Notes: generated by a model not told the origin, from the letters alone. A stretch of 64,000 nucleotides of DNA from Sphingomonas hengshuiensis (GCF_000935025.1 NZ_CP010836.1:4340001-4404000); one strand, 5' to 3'. Positions 1-9,494 are shown, counted from the stretch's first letter. A program made the numbers and translations.

Positions 1-1
1 G

Positions 2-640
2 CTGGCGCGCCTGCCAGGGGTACGGCAGGTCAGCGAAGTCGATCGCGCGCGGCTCGCCGAACTGCTCCGCCCATGGCTCGGCGATGCGGGCCTCGACTCC
101 GACCTGCCGATGCCGGCGATGATCGACGTCGAGGTGCGCGCCGATGCGGTTGCCGCCGTCGAGGCCGCGGCACGGCGGATCGCACCGGGCGCGCGCGTCG
201 ATCGGCATGCGCAATGGCTGTCGCCGGTGCGCAGCTTCATGACGACGATGAGTTGGCTCGCGCTGGGGCTGATGCTGCTGATCGCATCGGCGACTGCGGC
301 AGTCGTCCTGCTCGCGGCGCGCTCCGGGCTGGACACGCACCGCGATACGATCGAAGTCCTGCACATGCTTGGCTCCACCGATGTCCAGATTGCGCGGCTG
401 TTCCAGCGCCGGATCGCGTTCGACACTCTGGTCGGCGGGCTGATCGGCGCCGGCGCGGCGCTGGGGCTGGTGTGGTTCCTCCAGGGGCAGATGCGCGGGC
501 TCGGGTCCGAGATGCTGGGCGGCGTGGCGCTTGCGCAGCGCGACTGGCTGATCCTCCTGCTGCTGCCCTTGGCGTTCGCGCTGCTCGCGACGGTGGCAGC
601 GCGCGTCGCGGTGCTGCGCGCGCTGGCCCGCACGCTGTGA
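2..640 (+). CDS. ftsX: Cell division protein FtsX, C-terminal part (gene starts before the window)
   Basis: Only the last 212 residues are present. FtsX is the permease-like half of the FtsEX complex, which sits in the inner membrane at the division site and controls peptidoglycan hydrolases. The fragment has the tail of the extracytoplasmic loop, then hydrophobic segments at about residues 83-107, 145-167 and 190-210. The second half carries the typical FtsX pattern in which a helix is followed by a loop reading EVLHMLGSTDVQIARLFQRR. The stop overlaps the GTG start of the next gene by four bases (GTGA), so the two are probably co-translated. ftsE should lie just upstream, outside the window. 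Confidence 0.88.
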   Translation: MARLPGVRQVSEVDRARLAELLRPWLGDAGLDSDLPMPAMIDVEVRADAVAAVEAAARRIAPGARVDRHAQWLSPVRSFMTTMSWLALGLMLLIASATAAVVLLAARSGLDTHRDTIEVLHMLGSTDVQIARLFQRRIAFDTLVGGLIGAGAALGLVWFLQGQMRGLGSEMLGGVALAQRDWLILLLLPLAFALLATVAARVAVLRALARTL

Positions 641-1170
641 TCTGGCGCATTCCCCTGTTGGTAGTGCTTGCCTGGCTGCTGGGCTTCGTGGCGTTCATGA
701 TCTCGCTCGGCAAGCCGCTCGACGATCGCAAGACCGACGCGATCGTGGTCGTCACCGGCGGCCCCGGGCGGATCGACCGCGGGCTGGCGATATTGCGCAA
801 GGGCGACGCGCAGCGGATGCTGGTCAGCGGCGTCGACCCCGACGTGACCCCGGTCGAGTTCGCGGTGCAATACAAGATCGAGCGCCCGCTGTTCGGATGC
901 TGCATCGATCTGGGCTGGCAGGCAGTCGACACGCGCTCGAATGCCGACGAGACCCAGCAATGGGTCGAGCGGCACGGGTTCAAATCGGTGCGGCTGGTGA
1001 CCACCGACTGGCATATGCCCCGCGCGCGGATGGAATTGGCCCACGCCCTGGGCTCGACGGTCGAGATTGTCGGTGACGGCGTCCGCAGCACCGCCGGGTT
1101 CGCCGTGCTGTTCCGCGAATATCATAAATATCTGGTCCGGCGCATCGCGCTGCTGGTGGGAGCGGGCTGA
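637..1170 (+). CDS. YdcF/DUF218-family membrane-anchored protein
   Basis: A 177-residue protein with one N-terminal membrane segment (about residues 3-22), followed by a DUF218 fold beginning DAIVVVTGG and ending with the conserved ADETQQW and TTDWHMPRA stretches. The family includes ElyC/SanA-like envelope proteins. The biochemical role is generally unsettled, and nothing here narrows it down. The GTG start is chosen because it overlaps the ftsX stop and directly precedes the hydrophobic segment. plsC starts two bases after its stop, so ftsX, this gene and plsC look like one transcription unit devoted to the envelope. Confidence 0.75.
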   Translation: MIWRIPLLVVLAWLLGFVAFMISLGKPLDDRKTDAIVVVTGGPGRIDRGLAILRKGDAQRMLVSGVDPDVTPVEFAVQYKIERPLFGCCIDLGWQAVDTRSNADETQQWVERHGFKSVRLVTTDWHMPRARMELAHALGSTVEIVGDGVRSTAGFAVLFREYHKYLVRRIALLVGAG

Positions 1171-1171
1171 G

Positions 1172-1855
1172 ATGGTGCGGTTGCGGGCGCTGCTGTTCAC
1201 GGCGGTTTTCTATGGGTTTTCGGTGCCGATCGTGCTGCTGGCGCCGGTGATGGCAGTGTTCGGCGAGCGCGCGTTCCGGCGCTGGGTGCTGTTGTGGACC
1301 GATTTTCACGCCTGGTGCGCCCGCGCTCTGATGGGGATCAGGACGCGCATCGAGGGTGCGCCGCTCGCCACCCCCGCGCTCTATGCGGCGAAGCACCAGA
1401 GCTTCTTCGAGACCTTCGAGCTGATGCGGATGCTGGGCGCGCCGGCGGTGGTGATGCGCCAGGAATATGCGCGCATCCCGATATGGGGCTGGGCGGCCAA
1501 GCGCTATGGCGTGATCGTGATCGATCGCAGCGGTTCCGCCGCCGCACTCCGCCAGATGATGCGCGAGGCAAAGGCCGCGAGCGCGGCGGGGCGATCGGTG
1601 GTGCTCTTTCCCGAGGGCACGCGATCGCCGGTGGGCGAGGCGCCGCCGCTGCGATCCGGGCTGGCCGGGCTGTACCGCGCGATCGGGCTGCCGGTGGTTC
1701 CCGTCGCGCTCGACAGCGGCAAGGTGTGGCCCAAGGACGGGCCGATGCGGCCCGGAATCGTCACCTTCCGCTTCGGCACGCCGATTCCGCCGGGATTGAA
1801 GCGCGACGCGATCGAGACGCAGGTCCACGCCGCGATCAACGTCCTCAATCGCTAA
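1172..1855 (+). CDS. plsC: 1-acyl-sn-glycerol-3-phosphate acyltransferase
   Basis: A 227-residue membrane-associated acyltransferase that would convert lysophosphatidic acid to phosphatidic acid in phospholipid synthesis. A hydrophobic N-terminal helix (residues 5-29) is followed by the catalytic block with His75 in HQSFFE and the acceptor-binding motif FPEGTRS at 146-152. The usual H-x4-D motif reads H-x4-E here, a conservative change in the catalytic dyad. The ATG two bases after the preceding stop is chosen because it directly precedes the hydrophobic helix. It faces tyrA, whose stop lies three bases away on the other strand. Confidence 0.88.
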   Translation: MVRLRALLFTAVFYGFSVPIVLLAPVMAVFGERAFRRWVLLWTDFHAWCARALMGIRTRIEGAPLATPALYAAKHQSFFETFELMRMLGAPAVVMRQEYARIPIWGWAAKRYGVIVIDRSGSAAALRQMMREAKAASAAGRSVVLFPEGTRSPVGEAPPLRSGLAGLYRAIGLPVVPVALDSGKVWPKDGPMRPGIVTFRFGTPIPPGLKRDAIETQVHAAINVLNR

Positions 1856-1857
1856 TA

Positions 1858-2766
1858 TTATTCGTGCGCGCGCCCGAAATCGGGGCGTGCATCGTCCTGT
1901 CCCTGGTCGATGATCGAGCGGCGCACCGCGCGGGTGCGGGTGAACAAGTCGAACAGCTCGTCGCCCTTGCCCCAGCGGATCGCGCGCTGGAGCGCCGTCA
2001 GATCCTCCGAGAAGCGCTGGAGGATCTCCAGAACTGCCTCACGATTGTTCAGGAACACGTCGCGCCACATCGTCGGGTCGGACGCGGCGATGCGCGTGAA
2101 ATCGCGAAAGCCGCCCGCCGAATATTTGATGACTTCGGACTGAGTCACCTGCTCGAGGTCGGATGCCGTGCCGACGATCGTATAGGCGATCAGATGCGGC
2201 ACATGGCTGGTCACGGCGAGGACCAGGTCGTGATGCTGCGGCGTCATGCACTCGACATTGGCGCCCAGTGCCTCCCAAAATGCCTGGACCCGCGCCGTGG
2301 CGGTCTCCGGCGTCTCGCCATCGGGAGTCAGGATGCACCAGCGCCCGCGAAACAGGCTGGCAAAGCCCGATTCGGGGCCGCAATTCTCGGTCCCCGCGAC
2401 CGGATGGCCGGGGACGATCGTCGCGCCCGGCAGCGCCTCGCGCAGCGCGGCCAGCACGCTTGCCTTCGATCCGCCGACATCAGTGACGATCGCATCGGCG
2501 GGCAGATCGGCGGCCAGATCGCGCGCCGCCGCCGCCATCGCGCCGACGGGCACGCACAGGATCACGAGGTCGGCGTCGATCACGGCGGCGCCCGCGGTAT
2601 CGGCGACATCGTCGCACAAGTCGATCCGCCGCGCGACTGCGCGCACCTCGGGATCGGCATCAAAGCCGGTCACGCGCGCGGTGGGCATGGTGGCGCGCAC
2701 CCCGCGCGCGATCGACGAGCCGATCAGCCCCAGCCCGATCACCGTAACACGGGCAAAGGGCAGCAT
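1858..2766 (-). CDS. tyrA: Prephenate/arogenate dehydrogenase
   Basis: A 302-residue NAD(P)-dependent dehydrogenase of tyrosine synthesis. The Rossmann motif GLGLIGSS is at residues 11-18, the HPVAGTE motif containing a conserved His is at about 120, and SHVPHLIAY follows in the helical dimerisation domain. There is no fused chorismate mutase or ACT domain, so this is the short monofunctional form. Whether it prefers prephenate or arogenate cannot be read from the sequence. The start codon overlaps the stop of hisC (ATGA), which places it second in a hisC-tyrA operon. This pairing fits HisC acting also on aromatic amino acids. Confidence 0.9.
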   Translation of the reverse strand: MLPFARVTVIGLGLIGSSIARGVRATMPTARVTGFDADPEVRAVARRIDLCDDVADTAGAAVIDADLVILCVPVGAMAAAARDLAADLPADAIVTDVGGSKASVLAALREALPGATIVPGHPVAGTENCGPESGFASLFRGRWCILTPDGETPETATARVQAFWEALGANVECMTPQHHDLVLAVTSHVPHLIAYTIVGTASDLEQVTQSEVIKYSAGGFRDFTRIAASDPTMWRDVFLNNREAVLEILQRFSEDLTALQRAIRWGKGDELFDLFTRTRAVRRSIIDQGQDDARPDFGRAHE

Positions 2767-3860
2767 CAGGCGCCCACGATCGCGCGCAACGCCGCGGCGA
2801 GCCCGGTAATCTCTTCCTCGGTGCCGATCGTGATGCGCAGCCCGTGCGGCAATCCCTGGCCCGGCAGCCAGCGGACGATATAGCCCGCCGCCATCAGCCC
2901 CTTATACGCGGTCTCGGCGCTGACATCGCCTTCGAACAGCACCAGCACGAAATTGGCCTTGGACGGGACGGCGCGCAGCCCCTTATTACCCATCGCATTG
3001 ACCTGTTCGGCGAACCAGCCGCGCCACTCTGCATTATGCGCGCGGCTATGCTCGACGAAATCCGCCGCGCCCAGTGCCGCGATCGCCGCTTTCTGCGAAC
3101 CGATGGGGAAGGAGAAGGGCGCGCGGATACGGTGCATCGCGTCGATCACCTCGGGCGCGGCATAGCCCCAGCCGACCCGCGCCGAGGCCAGACCGAATAT
3201 CTTCGAGAAGGTGCGCGTCACCAGCACATTGGGCTGCGTCCGGGCCAGCTCGAGCCCGCCATCATCGTCCTCGGGGTTCAGATACTCGGTATAGGCCTGG
3301 TCGAGGACGAGCAGCACGTCGCGGGGCAGCCCGGCGTGGAGGCGCGCGATCTCGCTGCGGGCGGTGTGGGTGCCGGTGGGATTATTGGGATTGGCGACGA
3401 ACACCACGCGCGTGCGATCGGTGACGCGCGCCAGGATAGCGTCGACATCGGTCGCGTAATCGCGATCGGGCGCGACGACCGGCGTAGCGCCGACGCGGCG
3501 TGCGGCGATGTCGTACACGGCGAAACCGTAGCGGACATAGATGATCTCGTCGCCCTGTCCGGCAAAGGCGCCCGCCGCCAGATGCAGCACTTCATCCGAG
3601 CCGGTGCCATAGATGATGCGGTCCGCCTCGACTCCGTAATGCGCCGACAGCGCGTCGCGAAGATCGGCGGCGCTGGCATCGGGATAACGCTCCAGCATCA
3701 TCGCCGATTCGACATAGGCCGCGCGCGCGACGTCCGGCGTGCCGAACGGATTCTCGTTCGAGGACAGCTTGGCGACCTTGCGGCCGTCATCGGTGGTGGA
3801 TCGGCCCGGCACATAGGGGGCGATGTCGAGGATCCAGGGCTTTGCGACGAGTGTGGTCAT
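2766..3860 (-). CDS. hisC: Histidinol-phosphate aminotransferase
   Basis: A 364-residue class I/II PLP aminotransferase. It has the N-terminal KLSSNENPFG motif, NPNNPTG at 157-163 and the PLP lysine K220 in TFSKIFGLASARVGW. It would transaminate imidazole-acetol phosphate in histidine synthesis. Because it is coupled to tyrA rather than to his genes, it may also serve tyrosine and phenylalanine synthesis. The ATG at MTTLVAKPW is preferred over longer in-frame starts because the upstream extension is low-complexity and lacks the HisC fold. Its 5' end is divergent from the amine oxidase gene, leaving about 85 bases for both promoters. Confidence 0.9.
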   Translation of the reverse strand: MTTLVAKPWILDIAPYVPGRSTTDDGRKVAKLSSNENPFGTPDVARAAYVESAMMLERYPDASAADLRDALSAHYGVEADRIIYGTGSDEVLHLAAGAFAGQGDEIIYVRYGFAVYDIAARRVGATPVVAPDRDYATDVDAILARVTDRTRVVFVANPNNPTGTHTARSEIARLHAGLPRDVLLVLDQAYTEYLNPEDDDGGLELARTQPNVLVTRTFSKIFGLASARVGWGYAAPEVIDAMHRIRAPFSFPIGSQKAAIAALGAADFVEHSRAHNAEWRGWFAEQVNAMGNKGLRAVPSKANFVLVLFEGDVSAETAYKGLMAAGYIVRWLPGQGLPHGLRITIGTEEEITGLAAALRAIVGA

Positions 3861-3945
3861 GGCGGCGGGGATTGGCGCAATGGTTACGGGTTGGCAAGGT
3901 CCGCGCCGTAAGGCTGCCCCGAACGGGGCGATTGAGGGAGGGGCG

Positions 3946-5469
3946 ATGCGGGGGAGCAGCACGATCTGGCGCGCGCTTGCGCATGCGCGGGGTGCCGATT
4001 CACCGGCGCCCGTCTCGGTGTCGCGGCGCGCGCTGCTCAAGGCGGTGACCGCAAGCGGGGTCGCAGCGACGCTGCCGCAGCGGGCCTATGCCCTGCCGGA
4101 TGCCGGGCGCGTCGCGATCGTCGGCGGTGGGATTGCGGGGCTGAGCGCGCTGCACCACCTGCGCGCGGCGGGGATCGACGCCCATCTCTACGAAGCGCGC
4201 GGGCGGATGGGCGGGCGGATGTACACGCATCGCACCGCCGAAGGCGTCGCCTTCGAAGCGGGCGCGCAGCTCGTCAATACCGACCATGGCGACATGCACG
4301 CGCTGGCATGCGCCTATGGCGTCGCGCTGATCGATCGCAAGGCCGAGCGGCACCGCACGCTGATTCTGGCCGATGGGCGCGAGATCGGCGATGGCGAGCT
4401 TGCCGATGCGCTCCGCCCGATCGCCGACCAGATCAGCCGCGATGCCGCCCGGATGGCACAGGATTATGCGCGCGTCGCGCCAGCGCTGGATGCGCTGTCG
4501 ATCACCGGCTATCTCGACCGGCACCGCGCGCTGCTCGGCGCCCCCTGGGTCCGCCACCTGCTCGAGGCGACGAGCCGCACCGAATATGGCGTCGAGCCCG
4601 GCCAAGCCTCGGCGATCGAGCTGATCCTCAACCTGCCGACGGTCGAGGGCGACAGCGCCGAGGTGCTGGGCGGGGCCGACGAACGCTTCGTGATCGAAGG
4701 GGGGAGCAGCACGTTGATCGACGCGATCACCGCGCGCCACGCCGCGTGGATCACCACGGGCAAGCAGCTCGCGCGAATCGCGTCCGCCGGCGCGGGCCTG
4801 CGCCTCGCCTTCACCGACGGATCGCGTGTCGATGCGGATCGCGCGATCCTGGCGATCCCCGCGCCGCTGACGCGCCGTGTTCGAGTCGAGGCGCGCTTGC
4901 CGCCGCTGTGGCGGGAATTCATCGCAACGGTCGATCTGGGCCGCAACGAAAAGGTGCAGGCGGCAAGCGGATCGCGGCCCTGGCGCGACGCAATCGGCAC
5001 CGGCGGCGAGCTGTGGCAGACACGCGGCGGCGACGGCTGTGCGCTGGGCTGGGACGGCAGCGTCCACTCCGCCGACGGTGCGCCGGTATGGACGTGGTTC
5101 CTGGGCGGGGACGAAGTCGGCGCGGCAGCCGCGCAAAGCGCCACGGCGCTCGCCCAGCGTTTCGCACGCACCGTCGACCAGGCGATCCCCGGCTTCGCGC
5201 TCGCGGAGGGGCCGGTCGCCCGGACCAACTGGCACGCGCAGCCGCTGACGCTGGGCGGCTATGTCAATTTCCGCCCCGGCCAGCTGACGCGCTTCGCATC
5301 GCTGCTGGGAATCGAATCGGACGATCCGGCGCAGCATCAGGTGCCGCACGCCGGGCCGCTCTATTTCGCGGGCGAGCATCTGTCGGACGCCTATCCCGGC
5401 TATATGAACGGCGCGGCGCAGACCGGACGGATGGCCGCAGAAGCGATCAGCGGACGGTCGGCACGCTGA
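3946..5469 (+). CDS. Tat-exported FAD-dependent amine oxidase
   Basis: A 507-residue flavin monoamine oxidase-like protein. A twin-arginine signal is visible (SRRALLK at 26-32, then an alanine-rich h-region ending in AYA near 49), so the folded flavoprotein is predicted to reach the periplasm. The dinucleotide motif GGGIAGL is near residue 60, followed by the YEARGRMGGRMYT motif. The C-terminal end has the FAD-contacting YFAGEHLSDAYPGYMNGAAQTGRMAAEAI. The start is fixed by a strong GGGAGGGG ribosome-binding site just before the ATG. The amine or amino-acid substrate cannot be inferred. It stands alone between hisC (divergent) and metX. Confidence 0.8.
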   Translation: MRGSSTIWRALAHARGADSPAPVSVSRRALLKAVTASGVAATLPQRAYALPDAGRVAIVGGGIAGLSALHHLRAAGIDAHLYEARGRMGGRMYTHRTAEGVAFEAGAQLVNTDHGDMHALACAYGVALIDRKAERHRTLILADGREIGDGELADALRPIADQISRDAARMAQDYARVAPALDALSITGYLDRHRALLGAPWVRHLLEATSRTEYGVEPGQASAIELILNLPTVEGDSAEVLGGADERFVIEGGSSTLIDAITARHAAWITTGKQLARIASAGAGLRLAFTDGSRVDADRAILAIPAPLTRRVRVEARLPPLWREFIATVDLGRNEKVQAASGSRPWRDAIGTGGELWQTRGGDGCALGWDGSVHSADGAPVWTWFLGGDEVGAAAAQSATALAQRFARTVDQAIPGFALAEGPVARTNWHAQPLTLGGYVNFRPGQLTRFASLLGIESDDPAQHQVPHAGPLYFAGEHLSDAYPGYMNGAAQTGRMAAEAISGRSAR

Positions 5470-5522
5470 CCCAGCGCGCGATGCGGGTTGAACCCGGCGC
5501 CGCCGCCCCGTAACGACGGCGC

Positions 5523-6647
5523 ATGTCCGACGATCAGCGCTTCGGTCTTGCCCGCGTGGCGACGTTGCCGGGGCCGCTCAGGCTCGACGGCGGCGTTCTG
5601 CTGTCGCCGGTGGACATCGCCTATGAAACCTATGGGACGCTGGCGCCCGATGCGGGCAATGCGATTCTGGTCACCCACGCGCTGACCGGCGACCATCATC
5701 TCGCGTCGAACCATCCGGTAACGGGAAAGCCCGGCTGGTGGGCGCGGATGGTCGGGCCCGGCAAGCCGATCGACACGAACCGCTATTTCGTGATCTGCGC
5801 CAATGTGCTGGGCAGTTGCATGGGATCGTCGGGACCGGCGAGCATCAACCCCGCGACCGGCAAGCCCTGGGCGATGGCATTCCCGGTCATCACGATCCGC
5901 GACATGGTGCGCGCGCAGGCGATGCTGCTCGACCATCTCGGCATCGAGCGGCTGTTCGCGATCGTCGGCGGATCGATGGGGGGGATGCAGGCGCTGAGTT
6001 GGACCGCGACCTTCCCGGATCGCGTCGCCTCCGCAGTCATCATCGCCTCCGCCGCGCGGCATTCGGCGCAGAATATCGCGTTCCACGAAGTCGGGCGCCA
6101 GGCGATCATGGCCGATCCGCGCTGGCGCGGGGGCGATTATTATGCGGACAACGATCCCCCGACCTCAGGGCTGGCGGTGGCGCGGATGGCGGCGCACATC
6201 ACCTATTTGTCCGAAGCGGGGCTGACGGCGAAATTCGGCCGCAAGCTCCAGGCGCGCGATGCCAAGACCTTCGGCTTCGACGCCGATTTCCAGGTCGAGA
6301 GCTATCTGCGCCACCAGGGGCTGAGTTTCGTCGATCGGTTCGACGCCAATAGCTATCTCTACATCACCCGCGCGCTCGACTATTTCGATCTTGCGGAGGA
6401 GCATGGCGGGATGCTCGCCACCGCCTTTCGCGGCAGCCCGACGCGCTTCTGCCTCGTCAGCTTCGACACCGACTGGCTCTATCCGACCAGCGAATCGCGC
6501 AGCATCGTCCATGCCCTGAACGCAGCGGGCGCGCCCGCGAGCTTCGTCGAGCTGCGCTCGCCGTTCGGGCACGACGCCTTCCTGCTCGAAAGCCCCGAAC
6601 TGGACCGGGTGATGGGCGGATTCCTGCGCGCGGGAGAAACGCGGTGA
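5523..6647 (+). CDS. metX: Homoserine O-acyltransferase (MetX type)
   Basis: A 374-residue alpha/beta hydrolase that activates homoserine for methionine synthesis. The nucleophile Ser151 lies in GGSMGGMQ, with an Asp in DTDWLYP (about 317) and His350 in GHDAF completing the triad. MetX proteins may use acetyl-CoA or succinyl-CoA; the donor is not decided here. The stop overlaps the next gene's GTG by four bases. metW follows one gene later, the usual metX-metW partnership of alphaproteobacteria. The 53-base upstream gap shows no recognisable SAM riboswitch and no clear Shine-Dalgarno sequence. Confidence 0.92.
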   Translation: MSDDQRFGLARVATLPGPLRLDGGVLLSPVDIAYETYGTLAPDAGNAILVTHALTGDHHLASNHPVTGKPGWWARMVGPGKPIDTNRYFVICANVLGSCMGSSGPASINPATGKPWAMAFPVITIRDMVRAQAMLLDHLGIERLFAIVGGSMGGMQALSWTATFPDRVASAVIIASAARHSAQNIAFHEVGRQAIMADPRWRGGDYYADNDPPTSGLAVARMAAHITYLSEAGLTAKFGRKLQARDAKTFGFDADFQVESYLRHQGLSFVDRFDANSYLYITRALDYFDLAEEHGGMLATAFRGSPTRFCLVSFDTDWLYPTSESRSIVHALNAAGAPASFVELRSPFGHDAFLLESPELDRVMGGFLRAGETR

Positions 6648-7066
6648 CCTATCGGCTTTCTTTCGAGCGCGCCGAGCAGCAACTCGACCTGATCCACGCC
6701 TTCCTCAGCGGCGCCTATTGGTCGGTGGGCATCCCGCGCGACGTGGTCGAGCGGGCGATTGCGGGGTCGTTCTGCGCGGGCATGTTCGATGGCGAGGGCG
6801 AGCAGGTCGGCTTTGCCCGGCTGATCACCGATCGCGCGACCTTCGCCTATCTCGCCGATGTGTTCGTACTCCCTGCGCATCGCGGGCAGGGCCTGGCGCG
6901 GCGGATGATCGAGGGGTTGCAGGGGCATCCCGAGCTTCAGGGGCTGCGGCGCTGGTTGCTCTTCACGCGCGACATGCAGCCGCTCTATGCCAAGCTGGGC
7001 TGGACGCCGATCCCGCATCCCGAACGCTGCATGGAGCGCCATTTCGTGGACCTGTACACCGCATGA
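6644..7066 (+). CDS. GNAT-family N-acetyltransferase
   Basis: A 140-residue single-domain acetyltransferase. The acetyl-CoA motif A is seen as [20 protein letters not shown] (about residues 72-91), followed by the terminal YAKLGWTPI strand of the fold. The acceptor substrate is unknown. It is wedged between metX and metW with GTGA and ATGA overlaps at its two ends, so all three must be translated from one message. That coupling hints at a link to methionine metabolism or detoxification of an analogue, but this is inference only. Confidence 0.85.
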   Translation: MTYRLSFERAEQQLDLIHAFLSGAYWSVGIPRDVVERAIAGSFCAGMFDGEGEQVGFARLITDRATFAYLADVFVLPAHRGQGLARRMIEGLQGHPELQGLRRWLLFTRDMQPLYAKLGWTPIPHPERCMERHFVDLYTA

Positions 7067-7650
7067 GCCTGCGCCCCGACCTTGCGATCATCGCCGCCAA
7101 TGTCGCGCCGGGCAGCCGCGTGCTCGATGTCGGCTGCGGCAATGGCGAGCTGATGGCGGCGCTGCGCGACCAGCGCAATTGCGATGCGCGCGGGCTGGAG
7201 CTGGATGCGGGCGACGTCGCCGAGGCGATGGCCAAGGGGCTGCCGGTGATCCAGGGCGATGCCGATACCGACCTGCCCGACTATCCCGATGCCAGCTTCG
7301 ACTATGCGATCCTCAGCCAGACGCTCCAGACGACGCGGCGGCCCGACTGGGTGCTCGAACAATTGCTGCGGATCGGCGAGCGCGCGTTCGTTTCCTTCCC
7401 GAACTTCGCGCATTGGCGGGTACGCGCGTCGCTGCTGGTGGGGGGGCGGATGCCGGTCACCCGGCTGCTGCCGCTCAAATGGTATGCCACGCCGAACATC
7501 CACCATGTGACGGTCGACGATTTCCGGGCGCTGCTGAAGGAACGCGGGATCATCGTCGAGGGCTATTGGTTCCTGTCGGGGGACCAGCGGACCGGATCGG
7601 CGATGGCCAATCTGTTCGCTGAGCACGCCGTGTTCCTGTTGCGGAGATAA
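7063..7650 (+). CDS. metW: Methionine biosynthesis protein MetW
   Basis: A 195-residue class I SAM-methyltransferase-like protein. The motif VLDVGCGNG (residues 20-28) and the YAILSQTLQTTRRP and SFPNFAHWRVR blocks are characteristic of MetW. MetW is needed with MetX for homoserine acylation in several bacteria. The ATG overlaps the GNAT stop (ATGA). The pirin gene begins one base after its stop, so the message may continue into it. Confidence 0.9.
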   Translation: MSLRPDLAIIAANVAPGSRVLDVGCGNGELMAALRDQRNCDARGLELDAGDVAEAMAKGLPVIQGDADTDLPDYPDASFDYAILSQTLQTTRRPDWVLEQLLRIGERAFVSFPNFAHWRVRASLLVGGRMPVTRLLPLKWYATPNIHHVTVDDFRALLKERGIIVEGYWFLSGDQRTGSAMANLFAEHAVFLLRR

Positions 7651-7651
7651 G

Positions 7652-8506
7652 ATGCGACCCGTCCAGCGCCTGCATTCGGCCTATCGCGACGATATCGGCG
7701 ACCTGGTGACGCGCCGCCCGGTGCCGGGGCCGGGGCTCGACCGGGTGGGGGCGTTCCTGTTCCTCAACCATCACGGGCCGCAAACCTATCCCCCGCACAA
7801 TCGCGGCCTGCCCTTCGGCCCGCACCCGCATCGCGGGTTCGAGACGGTGACCTTCATCCTTGAGGGCGAGCTGGCGCATACCGATTCGGCGGGGCATGAG
7901 AGCATCATCCGCGAGGGCGGGGTCCAGTGGATGACCGCGGGCAGCGGACTGGTCCATGCCGAAATCTCCCCGGATGGCTTCAAGCGGACGGGCGGGCCGC
8001 TGGAGATCCTCCAGCTCTGGGTGAACCTGCCCGCGCGGCTGAAGATGTGCGCGCCGCGCTATGTGGGGGTGCAGGCCGATGCGATTCGGGCGATTCCGGG
8101 CGAGGGCGCGACGGTGCATCTGGTCTCGGGCGCGTATCGCGGCGAGGCCGGCGCGATCGAGTCGCTGACCGGGGTATTCCTGAGCTGGGTGGAAATCGCT
8201 GCCGGTGGGCGCGTTACCTTTGAGGGGCTGCGCGGGCGTGACGTGTTCCTGTACGGCGCGCGCGGGGCGATCGAGGTCGGCGGGACGCTTGTCCCGGCGT
8301 TCACGCTCGCCGAACTGGGCGAGGGCGATGCCGTCACGATTGAAGCGCACGAACCGGCGCTGTTCCTGTTCGGCCATGCCGAGCCGATCGACGAGCCGGT
8401 GGTGGCGCACGGCCCGTTCGTGATGAACAGCGTAGCCGAAATCCACCAGGCCTATGCCGATTACCAGGCGGGCATATTCGGCGTCGCGGAGATCGTTCGG
8501 GGTTAG
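7652..8506 (+). CDS. Pirin-family protein (bicupin)
   Basis: A 284-residue pirin. The metal ligands are seen in the N-terminal cupin as the two histidines of PHPHRGFE and the His and Glu of GLVHAE, and the C-terminal pirin domain follows. Bacterial pirins variously act as quercetinase-like dioxygenases or as redox sensors, so no single function is assigned. The start lies one base beyond metW, suggesting read-through from the methionine cassette. Its stop overlaps by two bases the stop of the convergent lipoprotein gene. Confidence 0.85.
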   Translation: MRPVQRLHSAYRDDIGDLVTRRPVPGPGLDRVGAFLFLNHHGPQTYPPHNRGLPFGPHPHRGFETVTFILEGELAHTDSAGHESIIREGGVQWMTAGSGLVHAEISPDGFKRTGGPLEILQLWVNLPARLKMCAPRYVGVQADAIRAIPGEGATVHLVSGAYRGEAGAIESLTGVFLSWVEIAAGGRVTFEGLRGRDVFLYGARGAIEVGGTLVPAFTLAELGEGDAVTIEAHEPALFLFGHAEPIDEPVVAHGPFVMNSVAEIHQAYADYQAGIFGVAEIVRG

Positions 8507-8958
8507 ATCCCGCGGCCCCAGTTGAGCGTCACCCGGGTGCGGCCCTGATAGCTGTCGACCACGACCATGATGCTGCGCCGGCGTTCCTCCCCGGCTTCAT
8601 ACTTGTTCTCGGACAGCGAACGATGCGCGAGGCCCGATGCGTCGATCTGGCTGCGCGACCAGCCCAGCACTGCCTTTGGCGTGGCCGCGGTGGTGTAGAC
8701 GATCGTCCCCGAGACATGGTTCGGAAGCCCGTCCGGCCCCGAAATGCAGCTGGTGACCTGCGCATCGGCATAGAGGGGCACGAAATCGGGCTTGTTGCTG
8801 CAATCGGTCCCCGCCGCGACCGATGCGGAAATGCCGTTGGCGGCCGCCGCGGCGACGTTCTGCGCGGTCGGGTCTTCGACCGTGTCCGACGACGGCCCGC
8901 CGCCGCAGCCGACAAGCAGCAGCGGCGCGAGAAGCGCGGCGAGGCGGACCGCGATCAG
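8503..8958 (-). CDS. Small lipoprotein of unknown function, probable CTG start
   Basis: The reading frame encodes 151 residues if it starts at the CTG that overlaps the ssb stop (CTGA). The first residues would be [18 protein letters not shown], a compact signal peptide with lipobox LVGC, so the product would be lipid-anchored at an envelope membrane. No ATG, GTG or TTG occurs in frame upstream. The only conventional start is a GTG at 8781, which would delete the signal peptide and the lipobox cysteine. The mature part has two further cysteines and ends in a beta-rich segment ([22 protein letters not shown]). No family was recognised. It is coupled to ssb. Confidence 0.6.
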   Translation of the reverse strand: MIAVRLAALLAPLLLVGCGGGPSSDTVEDPTAQNVAAAAANGISASVAAGTDCSNKPDFVPLYADAQVTSCISGPDGLPNHVSGTIVYTTAATPKAVLGWSRSQIDASGLAHRSLSENKYEAGEERRRSIMVVVDSYQGRTRVTLNWGRGI

Positions 8959-9494
8959 AACGGCACGTCGTCGTCGAGATCGTCGGGGAAGCCGCCTGCA
9001 GGCGCGCTGCTGCGCCCGCCGCCGCTGTTGAAATTGCCGCCGCCGCGGCTCGAGGACTGGCCTGCGAACTCGTCGCCGCCGCCGCCCCAGTCTTCGCCGC
9101 CGCCGGCACTGGCACCACCGCCGCGTGCGCCACCCTGGCCCGGCGCGCCGTCGAGCATCGTCAGCACGCTGTTGAAACCCTGGAGCACGATTTCGGTCGA
9201 GTAACGGTCGTTACCCTGCTGGTCCTGCCATTTGCGCGTCTGGAGCGCGCCCTCGATATAGACCTTGCTGCCCTTGCGCAGATATTTCTCGGCGACGGTG
9301 GCGAGGCCGTCGTTGAAGACCTTCACCGTGTGCCATTCGGTGCGCTCCTTGCGCTCGCCCGAATTGCGGTCCTTCCAGCTTTCGGACGTGGCGATGCGCA
9401 GTTCGACCACCTTGCCGCCGTTCTGGAAACTGCGCGATTCGGGATCGCGGCCCAGATTCCCGACGAGGATAACCTTGTTGACGCTGCCGGCCAT
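8955..9494 (-). CDS. ssb: Single-stranded DNA-binding protein
   Basis: A 179-residue SSB. The OB fold spans roughly residues 1-115 ([19 protein letters not shown] at the start, then the WHTVKVFN and [13 protein letters not shown] strands). A glycine-rich linker leads to the acidic tip DDLDDDVPF, the docking tail for replication and repair partners. The ATG at MAGSVNKV is the conserved family start. The last bases overlap the start of the downstream lipoprotein gene. Confidence 0.95.
   Translation of the reverse strand: MAGSVNKVILVGNLGRDPESRSFQNGGKVVELRIATSESWKDRNSGERKERTEWHTVKVFNDGLATVAEKYLRKGSKVYIEGALQTRKWQDQQGNDRYSTEIVLQGFNSVLTMLDGAPGQGGARGGGASAGGGEDWGGGGDEFAGQSSSRGGGNFNSGGGRSSAPAGGFPDDLDDDVPF

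Noticed and set aside
5470..5522. Possible SAM riboswitch upstream of metX
   Set aside because: Only 53 bases separate the genes and they show no SAM-II pseudoknot pattern or other recognisable aptamer.
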